Assembly (NCBI GenBank): GCA_016870595.1
Contig: VGBI01000008.1
Span: 1-53,404 of the forward strand
Reading direction: 5' to 3'
Source: Actinomycetota bacterium
Lineage (GTDB): Bacteria > Actinomycetota > Acidimicrobiia > IMCC26256 > PALSA-555
DNA length: 53,404 nt
The position numbers were made by a program, and so were the translations under genes. This document shows positions 15,567 through 24,840 of this stretch, piece after piece. The notes under the pieces were generated by a model that made no database searches, was not told where the DNA came from, and worked only from the letters and a program-made list of their open reading frames with translations. The first letter of the stretch is position 1; the number at the start of each line of letters is the position of its first letter.

Positions 15567-16841
15567 ATGGACGTGCAGATGCCCCAGCTCGGCGAGACAG
15601 TCACCGAGGGCACGATCACCCGTTGGTGCAAGCGGGTGGGCGACCCGGTCCGGGCCGACGAGCCGCTGTTCGAGGTGTCGACCGACAAGGTGGACTCCGA
15701 GGTGCCGGCGCCCGCGGCGGGCGTGCTCACCGAGATCCGCGTCGCCGAGGGCGACACGGTCGCGGTGGGCACCGTCCTCGCGGTGATCGACGGTGCCGCC
15801 GCTCCGGTCGCGCCCTCCGGGCCGCCGGTGGTGGTGGCGTCCACCCCGGTGGGGGCCGATGCCGTGCCTGCGGCCGCGGTCCCGGGGGCTACCGCCGTGC
15901 CTGTGACCCCGGCCGACGCCCGCTTCACGTCCCCGGTGGTGCGGCGTCTGGTGGCCGAGCACGGCCTCGACCCCGCCGCCATCACCGGCTCGGGGATCGG
16001 GGGCCGGGTCACCCGCGCCGACGTGCTCGAGGCGGTGGCCCGCCGGGGGCCGGCGCCGTCGTCACCGCCTCCCGCCCCGGCCCCGGTTCCGGGTGCGGGT
16101 ATGGGTCCGGGCGGTGGACTCCGGCGGGAGGCGGCCCGGGTCCCGCTCTCGGTCATGCGCGTGCGCATCGCCGAGCACATGATCCGCTCGCACCACACGA
16201 GCGCGCACGCCTACACCTCGGTGGAGGTCGACTTCGAGCGGGTGGCCCGGGTCCGGGCGGCCCAGGCCGAGGCGTGGAAGTACCGCGAGGGCTTCTCCCT
16301 CACCTACCTGCCGTTCGTCGCCCGGGCGGTCAGCGACGCCATCGACGACTATCCCGTGGTCAACGCGAGCATCGACGGCGACGATCTCGTCCTGCACCCG
16401 GCACTCGATCTCGCCGTCGCCGTCGACCTCGCGTTCGAGGGGCTCATCGCGCCGGTGGTGCGGGGGGCCGACGGCAAGCGCCTGCGCCAGATCGCCCGTG
16501 AGGTCTCGGACCTCGCCACCCGGGCCCGGGCCAAGCAACTCAGTCCCGACGAGGTGCAGGGCGGCACCTTCACGATCACCAACCCGGGGCCGTATGGCTC
16601 GTACCAGACGCTGGCGATCATCAACCAGCCCCAGGTGGCGATCCTGGCCACCGACGGCATCGCCAAGCGGGTGACCGTCCGTCCGGGGCCCGACGGTGAC
16701 GACGTGATCGCCGTCCGCCACACCGGTCTCCTCACGCTCGGATGGGACCACCGTGCGTTCGACGGTGCCTACGCCGCGGCGTTCCTCAACGCGGTGCGCG
16801 ACGTGCTCGAGCACCGCGACTGGGAGACCGAGCTCGAGTGA
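15567..16841 (+). CDS. 2-oxo acid dehydrogenase E2 (dihydrolipoamide acyltransferase), one lipoyl domain
   Basis: MDVQMPQLGETVTEGTITRW...FEVSTDKVDSEVPAP (lipoyl Lys), E3-binding domain SPVVRRLVAEHGLDPAAITGSGIGGRVTRADV, catalytic DHRAFDGA. Confidence 0.92.
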   Translation: MDVQMPQLGETVTEGTITRWCKRVGDPVRADEPLFEVSTDKVDSEVPAPAAGVLTEIRVAEGDTVAVGTVLAVIDGAAAPVAPSGPPVVVASTPVGADAVPAAAVPGATAVPVTPADARFTSPVVRRLVAEHGLDPAAITGSGIGGRVTRADVLEAVARRGPAPSSPPPAPAPVPGAGMGPGGGLRREAARVPLSVMRVRIAEHMIRSHHTSAHAYTSVEVDFERVARVRAAQAEAWKYREGFSLTYLPFVARAVSDAIDDYPVVNASIDGDDLVLHPALDLAVAVDLAFEGLIAPVVRGADGKRLRQIAREVSDLATRARAKQLSPDEVQGGTFTITNPGPYGSYQTLAIINQPQVAILATDGIAKRVTVRPGPDGDDVIAVRHTGLLTLGWDHRAFDGAYAAAFLNAVRDVLEHRDWETELE

Positions 16842-18550
16842 CCACGCTGCAGGCGCGCTGGCTCGGGCGAGTGCCGTACGCGGAGGCGATGGACCTCCAG
16901 CGCGCGCTCCACGCCGAGCGTGCCGACGACTACCTCCTCCTGCTCGAGCACCCGTCGGTCTTCACCCTGGGCACTCGGGCCGACCCGACCGAGGTGCTCG
17001 TGACGCCCGCGTCGGTGGGTGCCGAGCTGGCCGTGGCCGACCGGGGTGGCGCAGTCACGTACCACGGGCCCGGGCAGCTGGTCGCGTACCCGGTCGTCAC
17101 GCTCCCCGAATGGCACGACGGCCGGCCCGACGTGGTCGCCTACGTGCGGGCGCTCGAGCGCGTCCTGCTCGGGGTGCTCGCCGACTTCGGCGTCACCGGG
17201 CGCACCCGGTCCGACGCCACCGGGGTGTGGGTGGGCGACGCCAAGATCGCCGCGATCGGGGTGAAGGTCGCGGCCGGCCGGACCCGGCACGGGTTCGCCT
17301 GCAACGTCGATCCCGACCTCGCCATGTTCGACCACATCGTCGCCTGCGGGGTGCCCGGGGCCCCGGTGACGTCGCTGGCCCGTCTGCTCGGGACTCCGCC
17401 ACCGATGGCCGAGGTGGTCGCGCGCGTCGTCGCCCGGACCGCGACCGAGCTCGGCCACCCCGACGTCGTGCTGGAGTCCGTCGCCCGCGTCGCCCCGTCC
17501 CCAGCCCCGTCCCCGCCCGGCGCCCCGCCCGGCGCCCCGCCCGGCGCCCCGTCCCCCGAGCATGTGACGCTGGGCCACGTATTTCGTGGCCCAGCGTCAC
17601 ATGCTCCTGGAGGGGCGGGGGAGCGGGCGGGGGAGCCGGTGCGGCTGCTCGGGCGGCTGGCGGCGGCGGGGGTCGCACCCGACGCCGGGGTCGGTCGGCG
17701 ACCGGAGTGGATGCGGGTCCGAGCCGACCTCGGTCCCGACTACCGCGCCACCAAGCGCCTCATGCGCAGCCTGTCGTTGACCACGGTCTGCGAGGAGGCG
17801 GGCTGCCCGAACATCTACGAGTGCTGGGGTGACCGCACCGCCACGTTCATGATCCTGGGCGAGCGCTGCACGCGCGCCTGCGGCTTCTGCCTGGTCGACA
17901 CCCGGCTCCCGCTCGCGCCCGACCCCGACGAGCCCGCCCGGGTCGCCGATGCCGTCGCGACCCTCGGGCTCGCCCACGCCGTGGTCACCAGCGTCGCCCG
18001 CGACGACCTGCCCGATGGGGGGGCTGCGCATTTCGCGGCGACGATCGCCGCGATTCGCGACCGGTCCCCCGCCACGACGGTCGAGGTGCTGATCCCCGAC
18101 TGCAAGGGCGACGCCGCTGCGCTCGGGGTGATCTTCGACGCCGCTCCCGACGTCGTGAACCACAACCTCGAGACCGTGGCCCGACTCCAGCGCGCGGTCC
18201 GGCCCAACGCGGGCTACGCGCGCTCGCTCACCGTCCTGGCCCGGGCCCACGCCGCCGGGCGGGTGGCCAAGTCCGGCCTCATCGCCGGCCTGGGTGAGAC
18301 CACCGACGAGATACGCGCCGCGATCACCGACCTGCGCAACGTCGGCGTCCGGGTCCTCACCGTCGGGCAGTACCTCCAGCCGTCGCCGCGCCACGCGCCG
18401 GTCGCACGGTGGTGGACCCCCGAGGAGTTCGACGAGTTGCGCGCCTTCGCCGAGGGGCTCGGGTTCGTCCACGTCGAGTGCGGCCCGCTCGTGCGGTCGA
18501 GCTACCACGCGAAGCGCGCGGTCGAGACGACGGTCCCGGTGCCCCGGTGA
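16838..18550 (+). CDS. Fused octanoyltransferase LipB - lipoyl synthase LipA, single ORF (570 aa)
   Basis: LipB motifs RGGAVTYHGPGQLVAYPV, GVWVGDAKIAAIGVKV, HGFACNV; then LipA motifs CEEAGCPNIYECW, CTRACGFC, RSSYHAK in the same frame with no stop. Possible internal lipA GTG at 17639. Confidence 0.85.
   Translation: MTTLQARWLGRVPYAEAMDLQRALHAERADDYLLLLEHPSVFTLGTRADPTEVLVTPASVGAELAVADRGGAVTYHGPGQLVAYPVVTLPEWHDGRPDVVAYVRALERVLLGVLADFGVTGRTRSDATGVWVGDAKIAAIGVKVAAGRTRHGFACNVDPDLAMFDHIVACGVPGAPVTSLARLLGTPPPMAEVVARVVARTATELGHPDVVLESVARVAPSPAPSPPGAPPGAPPGAPSPEHVTLGHVFRGPASHAPGGAGERAGEPVRLLGRLAAAGVAPDAGVGRRPEWMRVRADLGPDYRATKRLMRSLSLTTVCEEAGCPNIYECWGDRTATFMILGERCTRACGFCLVDTRLPLAPDPDEPARVADAVATLGLAHAVVTSVARDDLPDGGAAHFAATIAAIRDRSPATTVEVLIPDCKGDAAALGVIFDAAPDVVNHNLETVARLQRAVRPNAGYARSLTVLARAHAAGRVAKSGLIAGLGETTDEIRAAITDLRNVGVRVLTVGQYLQPSPRHAPVARWWTPEEFDELRAFAEGLGFVHVECGPLVRSSYHAKRAVETTVPVPR
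17514..17549 (+). repeat. 12-bp tandem repeat (cgcccggcgccc) x3 encoding a Pro-Gly-Ala-Pro linker
   Basis: 17514-17525, 17526-17537, 17538-17549 identical; encodes PGAPPGAPPGAP in the LipB-LipA linker. Confidence 0.9.
17558..17606. repeat. Perfect 22-bp inverted repeat with 5-nt loop inside the LipB-LipA ORF
   Basis: GAGCATGTGACGCTGGGCCACG - TATTT - CGTGGCCCAGCGTCACATGCTC; arms 17558-17579 and 17585-17606. Confidence 0.97.
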
Positions 18551-19632
18551 CGCCGGGGCCCGAGCGCTTCGCGCGTGCCCGCGCCCGGATGGAGGAGACC
18601 GGCGTCGACGCGCTCCTCCTCTCGGTCGGCCCCGACCTGCCGTACCTCACCGGCTACGAGGCCATGCCGCTCGAGCGGCTCACGATGTTCGTGTTGCGCC
18701 CGACCGGCGACCCGGTGCTCCTCGTGCCCCGGCTCGAGGCGCCCCGGGTGGCGGACCGCGGCCACTTCACGATCGAGACCTGGGACGAGACCGACGACCC
18801 GGTGGCCCGGGTCGCGGCCATGGTCGGGGCGCCCCGACGCGTCGCGATCGGCGACCACACCTGGGCCCGGTTCGTCCTCGCGTTGCAGCACGCCCTGCCC
18901 GGCACCGAGTTCGGTCCGGCCAACGCGGTGCTCGCGCCGATGCGGGCGGTCAAGGATGCCGAAGAGATCGCCGCCCTGGAGCGGGCGGGCGCCGCGGTCG
19001 ACGCGATCGCAGCCGGGCTCCGCGCCACGGCGTTCGCGGGTCGGCGCGAGATCGACGTCCACCGTGACCTGGTGGAGCGCATGCTCGCGGCCGGTCACGA
19101 GCGGGCGAACTTCGCGATCGTGGCCGCAGGCCCGAACGCTGCCAGTCCGCACCACGAGCCCGGGGACCGCGTGATCGCCGACGGCGACCTGGTGCTGTGC
19201 GACTTCGGCGGGACCATGGACGGGTACTGCTCCGACATCACCCGCATGTTCTGCGTCGGCGAGCCCACCACCGAGGTCCGGGACGCCTACGCCGTGCTCG
19301 CCGAGGCCCAGGAGGCGGGGGTGCGGGCGGCCACCGTCGGCACGCCCTGCGAAGCCGTCGATGCCGCGACCCGGGCCGTGATCGACGCTGCGGGCTACGG
19401 CGACTTCTTCGTGCACCGGACCGGGCACGGCATCGGCACCGAGGCCCACGAGGATCCCTACGTGGTGTCCGGGAACGCCACCCCGTTGGTCGCCGGACAC
19501 GCGTTCAGCATCGAGCCCGGCATCTACCTGCCCGGGCGGTGGGGGATGCGGCTCGAGGACATCGTGGTCGCCACCGAGGCCGGACCGCACCGCTGCAACC
19601 ACGCACCGCGGGATATCGCGGTGGTGGCCTGA
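18547..19632 (+). CDS. M24 family Xaa-Pro peptidase
   Basis: GTGA overlap with lipBA; LVLCDFGGTMDGYCSDITRMF, HRTGHGIGTEAHEDPY, AFSIEPGIYLPGRWGMRLEDIV metal-ligand motifs. Confidence 0.92.
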   Translation: MTPGPERFARARARMEETGVDALLLSVGPDLPYLTGYEAMPLERLTMFVLRPTGDPVLLVPRLEAPRVADRGHFTIETWDETDDPVARVAAMVGAPRRVAIGDHTWARFVLALQHALPGTEFGPANAVLAPMRAVKDAEEIAALERAGAAVDAIAAGLRATAFAGRREIDVHRDLVERMLAAGHERANFAIVAAGPNAASPHHEPGDRVIADGDLVLCDFGGTMDGYCSDITRMFCVGEPTTEVRDAYAVLAEAQEAGVRAATVGTPCEAVDAATRAVIDAAGYGDFFVHRTGHGIGTEAHEDPYVVSGNATPLVAGHAFSIEPGIYLPGRWGMRLEDIVVATEAGPHRCNHAPRDIAVVA

Positions 19633-19635
19633 CCG

Positions 19636-20415
19636 GTGCGCCTCGACCTCGCCACCGTCCTCGTCCAGTGGGCGGCGGGCGGCCTGGCCTTTGGGTGGCT
19701 GACCACCCGGCACCGGGTCGTCGGCATCGGCTACGGCTGGCTGCTGCGATCGACGTTCGCGGTGCTCGCGGTCGGGGGCGTGGTCGCCGGTGTCGCCGAC
19801 GACGATGCGGGGGTCGCGCCTGCGCTGCGGGACGGCTTCGGTGCGGCCATGGCCGTCGCCGCGGTGGCAGCGCTGGTCGTGTCGGTCGTGGTCCGCCGCC
19901 GCGGCACGACCGGTCCGGGGTCGTTCCCACCCGCACTCGACCTCGTCGCCCCGGTGCTCGGTGCGGTCGCGGTGGTGGCGGCCGCGGTGGCGGTGGGGGG
20001 CTCCGATCTCCTGGCGGTCGCCCGACTCGTCGCCGGCGCGGCCCTCCTCGGCGTGGTGACCGACGCCATGCTGCTCGGTCACTGGTACCTCGTGCAGCCG
20101 GGGCTCGCCCGCGACCCGATCGTCGAACTGGTCCGGTGGGCGGGCTGGATCACCCCGGTGCTGGTCGTGCTCATGCTCCTGCCGCCGGGCATGGTCTCCG
20201 TGCTCACCGGGTCGGTCGACGACGGCTGGGGTGGGCTGCTCGGCTGGATGTGGGTGTGCTCGGCCCTGGCGACGGTGGGGCTCCTCCTCGCCGCCCGGGC
20301 GGCGCTGCGGGAGCCGTACTACTCGGCGGTCATGGCCACCACCGGCCTGCTGTACCTCGCGATCCTCACCGCCTTCGGCACCGACGTCATGGCCCGGGCG
20401 GTGCTCGCTCCCTGA
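19636..20415 (+). CDS. Hypothetical integral membrane protein
   Basis: ORF 259 aa, multi-TM (MRLDLATVLVQWAAGGLAFGWLTTRHRVVGIGYGWLLRSTFAVLAV...). Confidence 0.7.
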   Translation: MRLDLATVLVQWAAGGLAFGWLTTRHRVVGIGYGWLLRSTFAVLAVGGVVAGVADDDAGVAPALRDGFGAAMAVAAVAALVVSVVVRRRGTTGPGSFPPALDLVAPVLGAVAVVAAAVAVGGSDLLAVARLVAGAALLGVVTDAMLLGHWYLVQPGLARDPIVELVRWAGWITPVLVVLMLLPPGMVSVLTGSVDDGWGGLLGWMWVCSALATVGLLLAARAALREPYYSAVMATTGLLYLAILTAFGTDVMARAVLAP

Positions 20416-20447
20416 TCGGGGCCCCGTCCCCTCCCTACAATCCTCCC

Positions 20448-22940
20448 ATGGCCGGTGGCGGGTTCTCGACGAGCGCGCGCGCCACCAACCTGGAGCTCCT
20501 GCGGGCCCTGGTCGTCCGGACCGACATCGAGGTGTGCTCGCTCGACGTGTTCGACACCCTCCTGCTGCGGCGGGTGGCCCGCCCGGTCGACGTGTTCGCC
20601 GTGCTCGGCCGCCGACTGGTCGACGCCGGTCGTCTGCCCCGGGGGGTGACGGCGTCGACCTTCGCCGTGCTCCGGCGGGAGGCCGAGCTGCGGGCCCGGG
20701 CCCGGTCGGTGGCGGCCGGTCGGGGACCCGAGGTCGGACTGCGGGCGGTCTACGCGGAGCTCCCGCCCGCCTACGGCGTCGCCGACGAGCTCGTGCGCGA
20801 GGAGCTGCGGTGCGAGCGGGCGCTGGTGTTCCCCGACCCCGAGATCGTCGACCTCGTGGCCCGGGCCCGGGCCCACGGGACCCGGGTGGTGTGCACCTCC
20901 GACACCTACTTCTCGGCCGCCCACCTCGAGTACCTGCTCGACGGCTGCCTCGGCGAGCCGCCCGAGCGCATCTTCACGTCGAGCGACCACGGCACCGGCA
21001 AGGGGGAGGACCTCTTCGACGTCGTGCTCGACCACCTCGACGTCGAGGCGCACCGCGTGGTGCACGCGGGTGACCACGACGTCGTCGACGTGCAACGACC
21101 CCGCGCGCTCGGGCTGCAGGTCGTCCACCTCCCCCGTGAGGACCCCGAGGTCGAGCGCCTGGTCCGGGCCGAGGGCGTCGTGCTCGACGAGGCGCTCGAC
21201 CAGGCCGCCGCCCCCCGCACCTTCGACTGGGTCGCCGGCGACCATGGGCTCACCGCGGTCCGGCTGCGCGCCGCCAGCGCGGTCGAGGGTGACGACCCGC
21301 TCGGGCCCTACCGCCGCCTGGGCGCGCTCGTGCTCGGACCGGTGTTCACCGGCTTCGCCGAGTGGGTGGTGGCGGAGGCGCAGGCGCTCGGGGCTGAGCG
21401 CGTGTACTGCCTGATGCGGGAAGGGGCCTTCCTCGCCCCGCTGATCCGGTCGGTGGCGCAGTCGATGGGGGTCGCGCTCGAGGCGCGTCCGCTGTGGCTC
21501 TCGCGCCACGTCGCCGCGCGTGCAGCCGTCACCGAGATCGACGAGCCCACGATCCGCTCGTTCCTCGTGCGTCGGCACACCCCGACCCCACGCGTGCTCG
21601 CCGAGGCCCTCGGGGTGCCCGCCCGCCTGCTCGCACCCCGCCGCCTGCTCGACGTCCCGCTCGACGACGTGATGCTCGCCAACCGGGTCGTGCTGCGCAT
21701 CGTCCACGACGCCGAGGTGTCCGCCGCCGCCGCCGCCGCTGCGTCGGCCGCCCGTGAGCGCCTCCGGCGCTACCTCGACGGGGCGCTGCACCCCGACGAC
21801 CGCGAGCTGCTCCTGGTGGACCTGGGCTGGAACGCGACCATCCAGGCCGGGTTCGCCGCCGCGCTCGACGCGCTCCCCGGGGGGCGCACCACCCGGGGCC
21901 GGTACCTCGCCACGACCCGGCCGGTCGCGTCCCGCCTGCTCGACGGGCTCGACGCCCGGGGCTTCCTCGTCGACACCGGGAGCCCCCTCGGCGACGCGCA
22001 GGCGCTCGTGCGCAGCCCCGAGGTGCTCGAGATGGTGACGCTGCCCGCGGTCGGCTCCCTGCGCGACTACACCGATGCCGGTGAGCCCGTGCTCGACGCC
22101 CGCGGTGTGCCGGCCGAGCAGCTCGACCAGGAGGCCGCCGTCCGGGAGGGGATCGAGGCCTTCGCCGCGTTGTGGGGACGCTGCCGTCCGGCCGACGCGC
22201 ACCTCGGGCTCGTGCACGCGAACCTCGCCCTGCGCATGATCGCCCGGCGGTTCGTGGCCCGACCGACCCCGTCCGAGTTCGCCCGGCTCGCGGGCTGGCG
22301 TCACGAGGACAACTTCGGCAGCACGGCCACCGACCGGCTCGACCACGTCGACCCCGGCCTCGACCTCCGCTACTCGGCCGCCACCGAGCTGTACCGCTTC
22401 CCGAACGAGACCGTGTACTGGCCCGCCGGGGTGCTCGCGGCCTCGGGCCCGCGTCTGGCGGTGGGCGCCGACCTCGCGCTCGACGGGTTCGCCCCCGAGG
22501 TGGTGGGGGACCGGCCGGTGCGCCGGGGGGTGGTGGAGCTCGAGCTCGACTCCCCGCACGTCAAGAGCCCGGCCTGGGCCGACGCGGCCCGGCTCATCGC
22601 CAACCCCGAGACCCGCTGCCTGGCCCGGCTCGTGACCATCATCCCCGCGCCGACCGCGATCCGCTGCCGGATCCGGGGGGAGGTCCCGGCGGTGCTGGTG
22701 GACCGCATCCGCCTCGTGCTGACCCGGCGGGACGGGCCGCCGACCGTCCTCGACTCCACGGATCCGGCCCGGGACTGGCCCGCCGAGCGGGGCCGGTGGG
22801 CCGGCGGCGAGCTGACGCTCGACCGCGGGGAGGCGGTCGTCGCCGTGGCCCCGGGCGCCCTGGGCGACAGCAGCGACGTCTACCGGATCGAGGTGGCGCT
22901 GTATCTTCGCCTCGTCGACGACGAGGTGCCCACCCGATGA
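20448..22940 (+). CDS. COG5610-like HAD-superfamily protein (polysaccharide cluster type)
   Basis: EVCSLDVFDTLLLRRVARPVDVFAVLG (HAD motif I), CTSDTYFSAAHLEYLL, HAGDHDVVDVQRPRALG; middle domain VYCLMREGAFLAPLIRSV. TACAAT 6 nt before ATG. Confidence 0.75.
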   Translation: MAGGGFSTSARATNLELLRALVVRTDIEVCSLDVFDTLLLRRVARPVDVFAVLGRRLVDAGRLPRGVTASTFAVLRREAELRARARSVAAGRGPEVGLRAVYAELPPAYGVADELVREELRCERALVFPDPEIVDLVARARAHGTRVVCTSDTYFSAAHLEYLLDGCLGEPPERIFTSSDHGTGKGEDLFDVVLDHLDVEAHRVVHAGDHDVVDVQRPRALGLQVVHLPREDPEVERLVRAEGVVLDEALDQAAAPRTFDWVAGDHGLTAVRLRAASAVEGDDPLGPYRRLGALVLGPVFTGFAEWVVAEAQALGAERVYCLMREGAFLAPLIRSVAQSMGVALEARPLWLSRHVAARAAVTEIDEPTIRSFLVRRHTPTPRVLAEALGVPARLLAPRRLLDVPLDDVMLANRVVLRIVHDAEVSAAAAAAASAARERLRRYLDGALHPDDRELLLVDLGWNATIQAGFAAALDALPGGRTTRGRYLATTRPVASRLLDGLDARGFLVDTGSPLGDAQALVRSPEVLEMVTLPAVGSLRDYTDAGEPVLDARGVPAEQLDQEAAVREGIEAFAALWGRCRPADAHLGLVHANLALRMIARRFVARPTPSEFARLAGWRHEDNFGSTATDRLDHVDPGLDLRYSAATELYRFPNETVYWPAGVLAASGPRLAVGADLALDGFAPEVVGDRPVRRGVVELELDSPHVKSPAWADAARLIANPETRCLARLVTIIPAPTAIRCRIRGEVPAVLVDRIRLVLTRRDGPPTVLDSTDPARDWPAERGRWAGGELTLDRGEAVVAVAPGALGDSSDVYRIEVALYLRLVDDEVPTR

Positions 22941-24019
22941 CTGCCGCCGACCCGGCCTCCGGGGCGCCCGACGGGGAGATCCTGCTCCACTCCCTCGCCC
23001 TGCTCGCCCCGTGCATCGTCCCGGCGCTCGAGCTCGCCGGGGTGCGCTCCGTCGTCGAGGTGGGCGTCGAGGGCGCCAGCATGACGGCGGTCCTGCGCGA
23101 CTACCTCGACCGGGTGGACGGGTGCGCGACCGGCATCGACCCGCACCCGAGCCCGGCGGCCCGCGCGGCCTACGCGGCCGACCGGCGGCTCGAGCTGATC
23201 GAGGCGCACAGCCCGGGCGCGCTCACCGTCGTCGGCCGGGCCGACGCCTACCTGCTCGACGGCGACCACAACCACTGGACGGTGCTCGGCGAGATGCGCG
23301 CGATCGCGGCGGCCGCGCCCGACGGGCACCCGCTCGTCTTCGTCCACGACGCGGGCTGGCCGGCCGGTCGGCGCGACCAGTACTACGACCCCGCCGCATT
23401 GCCGGCCGAGGCCGTGCACCCGCACACGTTCGCCCAGGGCGTGCGCCCGGGCATGACGGCCACCGGCGACGGCGGCTTCCGGGGCGAAGGCGCGTTCGCC
23501 TGGGCGATCGACGAGGGCGGGCCCGCCAACGGGGTGCGGACCGCGGTGGAGGACTTCGTGGCCGAGGCCCCCCGGTTCCGGTGGGCGTTCGTGCCGTCGC
23601 TGTTCGGCCTGGCGGTGGTCTGGGCCGCCGACGCGCCCTACGCCGACGCGTTGGCGCAGCACCTCGCGGTCTGGGCGGACAGCCCGCTCCTCGGCGCGCT
23701 CGAGGCCAACCGCATCGACCTGTACCTCCGGGTGCTCGACCTCCAGGACGCCCTGGCCCACGCCGGGGTCGGGGCCGGGACGCGCCTGCGTGACGAGAAC
23801 GCCCGCCTGCGAGCCCGGGTCGCCGACCTCGAGGCCCGCCTCGACGAGGTCCGGACCGACGCCGACGCGATGGGGTACCTGAAGGCCCTGCGGGCCGTCG
23901 ACGCGGTCGAGAAGGTGGCGCGGCGTCGCCGTCCGGGTGCGACCCTGCGCCAGCGGATCGGCGCGCTGGCCGACGCCGCGGCCGTCCCGGAGCGGATCGA
24001 CCCCGGAGCCGCCGGGTGA
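22937..24019 (+). CDS. Class I SAM methyltransferase-like protein with C-terminal coiled-coil
   Basis: GVRSVVEVGVEGASMTAVLRDYL...ADAYLLDGDHNHWTVLGEM...; ATGA overlap with previous gene. Confidence 0.65.
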   Translation: MTAADPASGAPDGEILLHSLALLAPCIVPALELAGVRSVVEVGVEGASMTAVLRDYLDRVDGCATGIDPHPSPAARAAYAADRRLELIEAHSPGALTVVGRADAYLLDGDHNHWTVLGEMRAIAAAAPDGHPLVFVHDAGWPAGRRDQYYDPAALPAEAVHPHTFAQGVRPGMTATGDGGFRGEGAFAWAIDEGGPANGVRTAVEDFVAEAPRFRWAFVPSLFGLAVVWAADAPYADALAQHLAVWADSPLLGALEANRIDLYLRVLDLQDALAHAGVGAGTRLRDENARLRARVADLEARLDEVRTDADAMGYLKALRAVDAVEKVARRRRPGATLRQRIGALADAAAVPERIDPGAAG

Positions 24020-24840
24020 CCAGCCTCGCCGAGTACCGGCGCAACCGGGAGCTCGCGGCCAACCTCGTCCTGCGCGAGCTGCGGAGCCGGTACAAGCGCA
24101 CCGCGCTCGGCTACGGCTGGTCGCTGCTCAACCCCCTCGCCGCCGTCGCCATCTACGGCGTCGTCTTCTCGGTGTTCCTGAAGGTGGCGCCGCCGGTGGG
24201 GGACCCGAGCGGCCTCGACAGCTTCGTGCTGTTCCTCGTGTGCGGTCTGCTCCCGTGGAACTACTTCGCCAACGTGACCAACGCGTCGCTCGACGTGCTG
24301 CTCGCCAACGCCAACCTCATCCGCAAGGTCTACTTCCCGCGTGAGCTGCTGGTGGCGTCGGTCACCGGCGCACTGCTGGTGACCTACCTGGTCGAGCTCG
24401 TCGTGCTCGTGGTGATCCTGGTATCGGTCGGGTCCATGGTGTTGCCCTGGATCCCCGTATTGCTCCTGCTGGTCGTGATCCAGACCCTCCTGGTCCTCGG
24501 GGTCGGCCTCGCCCTGAGCGTGTGCAACGTGTACTTCCGCGACGTGAAGCACTTCATGGCGCTGGTGCTGATGGCGCTCTTCTACTCGGTGCCGGTCGTG
24601 TACCCGGTCTCGCTGGTGCCGAAGGAACGGACCGTGCTCGGGGTCGAGGTGCCCGTCCGCTTCCTCTACGAGCTGAACCCGCTCGTGCGCATGGTCGAGT
24701 GCTTCCGGGCCGTCCTCTACGACCTCCGCTTCCCGCCGCTGGGGACCTTCGCCTACTTCACGGTGTCGGCGCTGGTGTGCTTCGCCGGGGGCCTCGCCCT
24801 CTTCCGTCGCCTCGACCGTCGCCTCGCGGAGGAAGTGTGA
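24016..24840 (+). CDS. ABC-2 polysaccharide export permease (Wzm-like)
   Basis: LAANLVLRELRSRYKRTALGYGWSLLNPLAAVAIYGVVFSVFLKV...LLPWNYFANV...VKHFMALVLMALFYSVPVVYPVSLVP. Confidence 0.88.
   Translation: MTSLAEYRRNRELAANLVLRELRSRYKRTALGYGWSLLNPLAAVAIYGVVFSVFLKVAPPVGDPSGLDSFVLFLVCGLLPWNYFANVTNASLDVLLANANLIRKVYFPRELLVASVTGALLVTYLVELVVLVVILVSVGSMVLPWIPVLLLLVVIQTLLVLGVGLALSVCNVYFRDVKHFMALVLMALFYSVPVVYPVSLVPKERTVLGVEVPVRFLYELNPLVRMVECFRAVLYDLRFPPLGTFAYFTVSALVCFAGGLALFRRLDRRLAEEV

Noticed and set aside
20319-22559. 746-aa minus ORF opposite the COG5610-like gene
   Set aside because: Antisense GC-bias artefact (EVE/HLG/VQ-rich), no domain evidence.
19197-22940. 1247-aa plus ORF as a single protein
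   Set aside because: The region before 20448 is a shadow frame over the M24 peptidase and a membrane protein; the COG5610-like gene has its own leaderless start.
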